Origin: Cellulosimicrobium funkei
GTDB taxonomy: Bacteria; Actinomycetota; Actinomycetes; Actinomycetales; Cellulomonadaceae
Direction of reading: 5' to 3'
NCBI RefSeq assembly: GCF_001019615.1
Contig: NZ_JNBQ01000016.1
Span: 1 to 64,000 of the forward strand
Length of the DNA: 64,000 bases
Positions 58,449-64,000 of this stretch are shown piece by piece; within the stretch, counting starts at the first letter, position 1, and each line of letters opens with the position of its first letter. Below the pieces are notes generated by a model that was not told the DNA's origin, made no database searches, and saw only the letters and a list, made by a program, of their open reading frames with translations. The translations under genes and the position numbers were made by a program.

Positions 58449-58979
58449 TCAGCGGGTGTCGCGTTCGCAGGTCTCGTGCACCGGCGCGCTGACGGGCATG
58501 AAGACCCGGGTGCGCCACGTCCTCGGGTCCGGATCCGTGTCCGGTCCGATCTCGTAGAACTCCCAGAGCTGGTCCGATGGCTCCAGCCCGCGCGCCCGTG
58601 CCCATTCCTCCATGTGGGCGTACGTCAGAGGCAGGGTGCCGTGCGACCCCACGTGCACGGCCTCGACGGCACGGCCTCTCGGCAGACCGCCGGTCTCCAG
58701 CGAGCCGCCCACGGGGACCGCAACCGTGACTCGGCCCGGGGCCACCGCCTCCTTCACGGGGAATCCCACCTCGACGTCGAACCGCTCCTCCGAGCTGTCG
58801 CGGTAGCGGGCGTAGGGCGGCCCGGTGATCCGCACGTCCGCGTCCTCCAGGGCCCGGGAGAGGGCCGGGAACGCGCGGCCGCACACGTCGCTGAGGCGAT
58901 CCCACGGGAGGAGCTGGCGCAGCCCGACCGTGTGTTCGACGTCGTCGGACCACTGTGTCAGTCTGATGTCGTCGGTCAT
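58449..58979 (-). CDS. GyrI-like small-molecule-binding domain protein
   Basis: A 176-residue protein. The fold pattern is a duplicated beta-alpha unit: LPWDRLSDVCGRAFPALSRA, FDVEVGFPVKEAVA, AVEAVHVGSHGTLPLTYAHM and the acidic end LWEFYEIGPDTDPD. Members bind effectors or, in some cases, hydrolyse small molecules. It has no DNA-binding part. It starts at ATG 58979 (GGAG, 6 bases before); GTG 58994 is an alternative. Confidence 0.8.
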   Translation of the reverse strand: MTDDIRLTQWSDDVEHTVGLRQLLPWDRLSDVCGRAFPALSRALEDADVRITGPPYARYRDSSEERFDVEVGFPVKEAVAPGRVTVAVPVGGSLETGGLPRGRAVEAVHVGSHGTLPLTYAHMEEWARARGLEPSDQLWEFYEIGPDTDPDPRTWRTRVFMPVSAPVHETCERDTR

Positions 58980-59019
58980 GCTCGGCTCCGTCACAGGCTC
59001 TCCCGGGATAGTGCCGCTG

Positions 59020-59319
59020 TCAGGACCTGCGGCCGCCGATCGCGATCGCAGGTCCGGAGAACATCGCGATCCCCAGCACGAAGCCGAAGTCGTACCAGCC
59101 TCCGTTGTTGTCGACCTCGTAGATGCTCACCGTGTCGGTGAAGAGCGAGACGATGAACGTGACCGGCAGGATGATGCCTTGCCACAGGCCCCACCAGAAG
59201 CCGTAGCCACCGGGGTTCGCGACGACGTTGGGACCGGCTGCGCAGGCTCCGAGAAGGAGCGCCGCTGCGACAAGAAGGGCTACGGCGAGGCCGTGCCACC
59301 GTGTGGTGCGAGCGGTCAT
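59020..59319 (-). CDS. Small membrane lipoprotein
   Basis: A 99-residue protein. The signal segment ends in the lipobox LLGAC (Cys about 25). The rest has a hydrophobic stretch (FWWGLWQGIILPVTFIVSLF), an exposed SIYEVDNNGGWYD loop and a final hydrophobic segment. AGAGGTGACC precedes the ATG. It is a family common near stress proteins; its role is unknown. Confidence 0.75.
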   Translation of the reverse strand: MTARTTRWHGLAVALLVAAALLLGACAAGPNVVANPGGYGFWWGLWQGIILPVTFIVSLFTDTVSIYEVDNNGGWYDFGFVLGIAMFSGPAIAIGGRRS

Positions 59320-59348
59320 GATGGTCACCTCTTCGTTCCTGGCGGCAG

Positions 59349-59630
59349 TCAACCCATCAGCCGGACCGGTTGGTGCTCGATCGCCGCGATGTCGTTCGAG
59401 GTCGCTCGTAGCAGCCGGTCTGCGAGATCTCGCAGTGCGCGTGCCGTGGCGAGCTCTTCCCCGATCTCCCTGACCGGGGTGTCGCCGGGGCTGCGACGAG
59501 CTCGACCGTGCCCCGTCAGCGTGGTTCCGCTCGAGGTCTTCAGGACGGCGTGAGCCGTCGTGATCGCGCCTTCTGGCTCGATGTCGTCGGCGTCGAACAG
59601 CTCGACGGTGATGCTCCAGGTGTGACTCAT
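59349..59630 (-). CDS. DUF1876 domain protein
   Basis: A 93-residue protein. WSITVELFDADD, TTAHAVLKTSSGTTLTGHGR and VREIGEELATARALRDLADR fit DUF1876, a dsRBD-like small fold found in the DosR regulon of mycobacteria. Its position between the DosR-like regulator and other dormancy-type genes supports that link. Confidence 0.8.
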   Translation of the reverse strand: MSHTWSITVELFDADDIEPEGAITTAHAVLKTSSGTTLTGHGRARRSPGDTPVREIGEELATARALRDLADRLLRATSNDIAAIEHQPVRLMG

Positions 59631-59696
59631 GACCGTCTCTACCCCTCTGTGATCGTTTGTGGACCGGTTCGCTGTCTCGTTCTCAGGCTCACGCCG

Positions 59697-59710
59697 GTCG
59701 CGATCGCGAC
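59697..59710. promoter_or_regulatory. 14-bp palindrome upstream of the DosR-like gene
   Basis: GTCGCGATCGCGAC is a perfect palindrome in the 228-base divergent gap (59631-59858) between the DUF1876 and DosR-like genes. It is a candidate regulator site but CG-rich enough to occur by chance. Confidence 0.3.
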
Positions 59711-59858
59711 GTAGGGGAGAAGGTCACACCTGGCGGTAGTCCTCCGGCGGCACGGGACGTGATTGCTCCGAGCGACGGGAGTCGCCCACCCCGCGACGCC
59801 TACCGTCCTCGCCCTCCGAGGAGTGGAAGGACCTCAGGAGCGGGAGTACAACAGAACG

Positions 59859-60494
59859 ATGGAGCAGGTGCGCGTGTACCTTCTTGACGATCACGAGGTT
59901 GTGCGGCGGGGCCTCAAGGGTCTGCTCGTGGCCGAGGACGGGCTCGAGATCGTCGGCGAGTCGGGCACGGCACGAACGGCCATCCGAGAGATACCTCAGC
60001 TGCGTCCTGACGTCGCGGTGCTCGACGTGCGCCTGCCCGATGGTTCAGGGATCGAGGTCTGCCGGGAGCTGCACGCTTCGGCGCCGGACGTCCGGTCCTT
60101 GATCCTGACGTCGTACGACGACGACGAGGCGCTCTTCTCGGCGATCATGGCGGGTGCGTCGGGATACCTGCTCAAGGTCATCACCGGATCGGACGTGGTG
60201 GATGCCGTGCGGAGGGTGGCCGCAGGCCAGTCCTTGATCGACCCCGCGCTGACCTCGCGCGTCCTCGAGCGGCTACGAGCCGGCCCGGCTCAGGAGCCGG
60301 CGTTGGCGGCACTGAGCGAGCAGGAGCTCAACGTCCTGACGGCGATCGCCGAGGGACTGACGAACCGCCAGATCGCGAGCAAGCTGTTCCTGTCCGAGAA
60401 GACGGTGAAGAACTACGTCTCCAACATCCTGACGAAGCTCGATCTCGAGTCCCGGACCCAGGCGGCGGTGCTGGCCACGAGGCTCCTCGGATAG
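59859..60494 (+). CDS. DosR/DevR-like response regulator
   Basis: A 211-residue NarL-family regulator closely like mycobacterial DosR. It shares VYLLDDHEVVRRGLKGLL, phospho-Asp in VAVLDVRLPDGSGIE, SLILTSYDDDEAL, ASGYLLK, and the helix-turn-helix LTNRQIASKLFLSEKTVKNY. DosR controls the hypoxia/NO dormancy set, and genes of that kind (universal stress protein, DoxX, DUF1876) surround it. The partner is probably the GAF kinase at 61249-62844. No DosR-box palindrome was found nearby. GGAGCGGGAG precedes the ATG. Confidence 0.88.
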   Translation: MEQVRVYLLDDHEVVRRGLKGLLVAEDGLEIVGESGTARTAIREIPQLRPDVAVLDVRLPDGSGIEVCRELHASAPDVRSLILTSYDDDEALFSAIMAGASGYLLKVITGSDVVDAVRRVAAGQSLIDPALTSRVLERLRAGPAQEPALAALSEQELNVLTAIAEGLTNRQIASKLFLSEKTVKNYVSNILTKLDLESRTQAAVLATRLLG

Positions 60495-60554
60495 CGTCTC
60501 GGGTGAGCTGCCTCGGTCCGCGAAGGCCCGGGCGAGCCATCAGGGCGCTGGCCG

Positions 60555-61043
60555 TCAGCGGGGCACCGGCCCAGGTCTGTCGGCATCCGTCGTGGTGGGC
60601 CGTAGGAGTCGCACCGTCGAGACGATCATGGCGATCACGCTCCCCAGGACGCCGAGCGCCAGCATGACGCGAACCACGAGCGTCCAGTCGAAGCCCTCCT
60701 CGGGAAAGCTGAACGGGAAGACGCGCCACAACGTCACGAGGGCGACGACCCCCACGCCGGTGACGATGACGTCACCGAGCGCGCGCAGCCACGGCGGGTC
60801 GGCCAGGACGTACACCGTGTTGGCGGCGATGCCCGCGACCAGGGTGGCGTTCACGGCCGGGAGCACCTCGACGAGCTCGGTCGTGAGGAACGGCACCACC
60901 TGCCATCCTGGCCAGACGTGGATGAAGACCAGCAGTGCCGCGTCGATCAGCACGGCGACGACGTAGCCGCCGCGACGCGCAGAGAGGGAAGGTCGGCCCC
61001 CTTGCCGCGGCACGGTGCTGTCGTCGCTCCTCGATCGGCTCAT
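60555..61043 (-). CDS. Small membrane protein
   Basis: A 162-residue protein with four membrane segments (YVVAVLIDAALLVFIHVWPG, VNATLVAGIAANTVYVLAD, LGDVIVTGVGVVALVTLW, VVRVMLALGVLGSVIAMI). A charged N-terminus of about 25 residues precedes them. GGAAGGA lies upstream of ATG 61043. It is unnamed, and lies between the DosR-like regulator and its likely kinase. Confidence 0.7.
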   Translation of the reverse strand: MSRSRSDDSTVPRQGGRPSLSARRGGYVVAVLIDAALLVFIHVWPGWQVVPFLTTELVEVLPAVNATLVAGIAANTVYVLADPPWLRALGDVIVTGVGVVALVTLWRVFPFSFPEEGFDWTLVVRVMLALGVLGSVIAMIVSTVRLLRPTTTDADRPGPVPR

Positions 61044-61248
61044 CACCCGAGTCCTTCCCTGGTGCTCAGCGAGCAGTCCCAGAGCCGTCCGGCTCCGACG
61101 TACGCCGGGAGGCTGGGCTCTGACGCTCCACTACCACTCAAGCGGGAGCAAGGGCCGCCGGGCTAGGGCCGTTCCGGCGGGTTCGAGGCAGTCGAACGGA
61201 CGAAGCACGAGGGTCGAGGGTCGTGCTGCGGTGGCGGACGTGCCCACG

Positions 61249-62844
61249 CTAGTGCGGTTCCTCGGCGTGGGGTTGTCGGAATGGGACGCGCCAGGTCAGG
61301 ACGCTTCCCTGCGGCTCGCGTGCGCGGATGTCCACCTGCCCGCCCAGCTCACCGGCTCGGTCGGCGAGGTTGAGCAAGCCGCCGTGAGCCACACCGCCTT
61401 GGGGTCCGATGCCGTCGTCGCTGATGGTGCACACGAGCTCTTCGGTGCGGACCGTCACGTCGACCCAGACGTGCTCGGCGACCGCGTGGCGTGCTGCGTT
61501 GGACAGACCCTCCCGCAGCACCGCCAGGACGTGGTGGTGGATCTCGGCATCGACGAGGGTGTCGAGCGGCCCGTCGACCTTGAGCGCGGGAGCCCTGCCG
61601 AGGACGTGGGCGTACTCGACGACGAGGTCGTGCACCTTGGAGCGCAGGGAGTGCTGGCGCTCCTGGGCCGGTCGCAGATCGACGATGGAGCGGCGAATCT
61701 CGCGGATGGTGGCGTCGATGTCTCCCAGGACTGTGGTCAGGGGCTCGCGGACGGTGTCCGGGCTCTTCTGGGTGATGGCCTGGACCTGGAGCCCGAGCGC
61801 GAACAGGCGCTGGATGATGACGTCGTGCAGGTCGCGGGCGATCCGGTTGCGTTCCGCCATGACGGCGAGCTGTTGCTGGATGGCGCGGGTGTGGTGTCGT
61901 TCGAGCACGAGTGAGGCCTGGTTGGCGAAGTTGGTGATGAAGTCGGTGTCGGCGCTGAGATTCTCGGCGTAGCGGCGCCGGGGCAGGACGACGACGAGCG
62001 CACCTCGGGTGACGGAGTCGATCGCCAGCCGCGTCATGATGGCGCCTCCGTCGGGCAGGTCGGCCCAGCGGGTGCGGTCGGTCGCCATGGCGAGCATGGC
62101 GGGCTGGTGAATCTCCTGCAGGATCTGGTCCGGGTCGTCGGCGCGACCCCCGACTGCTGCGCGGACGGTGAACCGTCCTCCTGCGCCCGGCGCGATCGCG
62201 AGGGCCGTGGTGGCGTCGGCGCCTTGCAGCGCTCGTCGCAGCACGGCTTCGAGCGCTTGGCGCGGCTCGGTAGCGCGAAGGACGTCGGGCTGCATCGCTG
62301 CCGTGGCTTCGAGCCATCGTGCCCGCCGTTCGGTCGTCATGAGGAGCTTGGCGTGCTCGATGGCGAGACCGGCCAGACCCGCTAGCGCGGTCACGGCTTC
62401 CTCGTCGTCGGCGGTGAACGCGGGACCGGTGGACTTGTCAGTGAGGTAGAGATTGCCGAAGACGCGGCCGCGGACCTTGACGGGCACGCCGAGGAACGTC
62501 GTCATCGGTGGATGCCCGGGCGGGAAGCCGGACGAGGACGGGTGACTGGTCAGGTCTTCGAGGCGCAAGGCTTCGTGGTGGGTGATGAGGTGACCCAGGA
62601 GTCCGCGCCCGGTGGGTAGGTGGCCGATGCGTTCGCGCTCGGACCGACTCATGCCTTCGGCGATGAACTCGATGAGCTGACGGCGTGAGCGTCCGATGAC
62701 CCCGAGCGCCCCGTAGCGTGCGCCGGACAGCGTGCAGGCTGCGCGCACCACGCCGGCGAGCAGGTCGCGCAGGTCGAAGTCGGTCGAGATGCCGCTGACG
62801 GCCTGCAGTATCGCTTCCTGCACCTCGACCGAGGTCCGGTCCAC
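61249..62844 (-). CDS. DosS/DevS-like GAF sensor histidine kinase
   Basis: A 531-residue kinase. GAF-A (about 20-165) has the HPPMTTFLGVPVKVRGRVFG region and GNLYLTDKSTG seen in haem-binding DosS/DosT. GAF-B covers about 185-325. HisKA_3 follows with phospho-His in RIARDLHDVIIQRLFALG, then HATPase motifs (LREGLSNAARHA, TISDDGIG). There is no membrane segment, as in DosS/T. Whether haem binds cannot be told here. The GTG start follows a TATCCT element by 7 bases, suggesting a leaderless message. Confidence 0.88.
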   Translation of the reverse strand: MDRTSVEVQEAILQAVSGISTDFDLRDLLAGVVRAACTLSGARYGALGVIGRSRRQLIEFIAEGMSRSERERIGHLPTGRGLLGHLITHHEALRLEDLTSHPSSSGFPPGHPPMTTFLGVPVKVRGRVFGNLYLTDKSTGPAFTADDEEAVTALAGLAGLAIEHAKLLMTTERRARWLEATAAMQPDVLRATEPRQALEAVLRRALQGADATTALAIAPGAGGRFTVRAAVGGRADDPDQILQEIHQPAMLAMATDRTRWADLPDGGAIMTRLAIDSVTRGALVVVLPRRRYAENLSADTDFITNFANQASLVLERHHTRAIQQQLAVMAERNRIARDLHDVIIQRLFALGLQVQAITQKSPDTVREPLTTVLGDIDATIREIRRSIVDLRPAQERQHSLRSKVHDLVVEYAHVLGRAPALKVDGPLDTLVDAEIHHHVLAVLREGLSNAARHAVAEHVWVDVTVRTEELVCTISDDGIGPQGGVAHGGLLNLADRAGELGGQVDIRAREPQGSVLTWRVPFRQPHAEEPH

Positions 62845-62971
62845 GCCTTCGAGGATATTGCGGCGCTGCGGCGTTGACGAGAGGGCAGGGGAGAGGCCCG
62901 CCGGGCAGGGGGCCCGTCGAGCCTCATGATGGACGGTGCACGCTGGTCGGCGCGGCGCGATGTGCGCGGCA

Positions 62972-63565
62972 CTAGGTGAGGGCGGGCCAACGCTGGACCA
63001 GTCGGGTGTTCTGCCACCATGTGCCCAGCCCGAGCGTGCGCCCGGAGTTGCCCAGGGCCAGGGCGACGAGCACGAGGGCGTAGATCAGGTGGTCGTCCAT
63101 GAAGGGGTTGTTCGCGGGCGGCAGGACGGCCGTCCACATCAGGACCAGCATGATTGCGCCGGCGACGGCTGCGATCCGCATCCCGATGCCGAGGATGAGT
63201 GCGAGCCCGATGCCCAGCAGCCCGACCATGAAGATCCAGTCGACCCACGCCTGTCCGGCGAGCCCTTGGTAGAAGTTGGCAAAGGGGCCGCTGGTGGCGT
63301 TGCCGAGGAACCCCGCCGTGGGCTGGCCGCCGTTGACCCAGGCGTCTTCCGAGAGGGTCTCGTGGCCGAGGCCGAAGGCCTTGTCGAGGAACGCCCACAG
63401 GAACACCCAGCCGAGGGCGATACGGATGACGGCGCCGACATACCTCAGCGCGACCTGCGCCTGCGTCTCGACGACTACCGTCTCGCGTTCGACCGCGGTG
63501 CTCGGTGCAGCGGTGGGGGCCGAGCTGGGCTGAGAGGCTCGGCGCGGCTCGTGGATGGTGCTCAT
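62972..63565 (-). CDS. DoxX family membrane protein
   Basis: A 197-residue protein. A disordered N-terminus of about 35 residues precedes four membrane segments (IRIALGWVFLWAFLDKAF, WIFMVGLLGIGLALILGIGM, IAAVAGAIMLVLMWTAVLP, IYALVLVALALGNSG). AAGGAGAA lies 6 bases before the ATG. DoxX proteins are membrane redox partners in thiosulfate or oxidative-stress metabolism. It lies 51 bases after the universal stress gene. Confidence 0.88.
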   Translation of the reverse strand: MSTIHEPRRASQPSSAPTAAPSTAVERETVVVETQAQVALRYVGAVIRIALGWVFLWAFLDKAFGLGHETLSEDAWVNGGQPTAGFLGNATSGPFANFYQGLAGQAWVDWIFMVGLLGIGLALILGIGMRIAAVAGAIMLVLMWTAVLPPANNPFMDDHLIYALVLVALALGNSGRTLGLGTWWQNTRLVQRWPALT

Positions 63566-63615
63566 CGTTCTTCTCCTTGGTGCGTGCCGTCCTGGCCGGG
63601 CGGCGTGGGTGAGGG

Positions 63616-64000
63616 TCAGGTGTCGATGACGTCGGCAGGTTCCGGCACGCGGGCCGGGGACGGCAGCGGGGCCTCGTCGTGTGCTTCGGCGGGGCGGGGT
63701 GCGGGGACGACCTCGACCGGGCAGTGCGCGTGGTGCAGTACGGCCCGGGTCACGCTTCCGAGCACGGCTGCGACGAGAGCCGATGGGCGGGTGCCGTGGC
63801 CGTGACGGCCCAGGATCAGCACGTCGGCGTCCTTGGAGTGGCGGACGAGGGTGTCGGTGACGTCGGCGTACTCCAACCACCTCTCGAACGACACGGACGG
63901 GTGGGTCGAGGAGGCCTCCTCGACCAGGCGGTCGATCACCTCCGAGGTGTGACCTCGCCACTCGTCCTGGACCGACCACTCGTCGATCAGGTAGCTGTAG
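63616..64000 (-). CDS. Universal stress protein, C-terminal part (5' end outside window)
   Basis: The frame is open to the window edge, so the N-terminus is missing; at least 127 residues are present. The ATP-type motif DADVLILGRHGHGTRPSALV and LGSVTRAVLHHAHCPVEVVP mark the C-terminal USP domain (G-x2-G-x9-G-S/T). It ends in a Pro/Ala/Glu-rich tail of about 30 residues. USPs are typical members of the DosR set. The upstream start and any second USP domain cannot be seen. Confidence 0.88.
   Translation of the reverse strand, partial: YSYLIDEWSVQDEWRGHTSEVIDRLVEEASSTHPSVSFERWLEYADVTDTLVRHSKDADVLILGRHGHGTRPSALVAAVLGSVTRAVLHHAHCPVEVVPAPRPAEAHDEAPLPSPARVPEPADVIDT

Noticed and set aside
59631-61248. 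Search for a DosR box near the DosR-like regulator
   Set aside because: No GGGACT-type palindrome resembling the mycobacterial consensus was found; only a GTCGCGATCGCGAC palindrome.
1-64000. tRNA, rRNA, transposase or phage integrase genes
   Set aside because: None could be recognised; the holin-family gene is a chromosomal membrane-protein family, not a prophage sign.

Overview
The window is chromosomal DNA of a very high-GC actinobacterium (about 72-77% G+C in most coding stretches, many GTG starts, ATGA/GTGA gene overlaps, AGGAGG-type ribosome sites). ANTAR regulators, a DosR-like response regulator, DUF3618/holin stress genes and large secreted carbohydrate-active proteins fit the Micrococcales, for example the Cellulomonadaceae/Promicromonosporaceae (Cellulomonas, Cellulosimicrobium, Isoptericola type). 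This placement is inference. No rRNA, tRNA, insertion sequence, prophage or CRISPR array was seen.

Layout. 1-3280 (minus): end of a surface-glycan type locus, with a glycosyltransferase/HAD-phosphatase fusion and a NodU-type carbamoyltransferase. 3467-5700 (plus): aldehyde dehydrogenase plus metallo-beta-lactamase-fold hydrolase behind a LacI-type palindrome. 5960-9727: a 1255-residue secreted fusion of PQQ-dehydrogenase propeller, PKD, CBM-like domain and xylose-isomerase-like TIM barrel. 9873-24057: a stress and envelope region with DUF3618/holin genes, an iron redox enzyme, CDGSH protein, SDR, Mn-catalase, P450 and two ANTAR proteins. 22459-28672 (minus): sugar ABC importer (no ATPase gene) followed by a zinc alcohol dehydrogenase and an FAD oxidoreductase. 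30138-34034: a second secreted PQQ-dehydrogenase-like protein with LamG-like and DUF1080-like domains. 34397-41113 (minus): a catabolic block with GntR regulator, SsuABC-like importer, Ldh-family protein, BAAT-type hydrolase and DUF1684 protein. 41253-49368: small SHOCT proteins, a membrane protein, a MalT-like LuxR regulator and a P-type ATPase. 49475-54094 (minus): two-component system and ABC exporter. 54272-56219: an NTF2-free hypothetical gene, a candidate structured RNA, a hemerythrin and an SRPBCC protein. 56243-64000: MHYT sensor, flippase-like membrane protein, and a DosR/DosS-like module with DUF1876, DoxX and universal stress proteins. This last part is visibly lower in G+C (about 65-72%).

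The most interesting idea is that the two giant secreted proteins form one extracellular oxidise-then-cleave glycan system. Both carry a soluble PQQ-sugar-dehydrogenase propeller. Each is joined to a different domain family known to process 3-keto-sugars: an AP-endonuclease-2/xylose-isomerase TIM barrel in one, a DUF1080-like domain in the other. Both end in the same about 95-residue C-terminal module bounded by two cysteines. The second gene has a textbook TTGACA promoter whose spacer is filled by a LacI-type operator.
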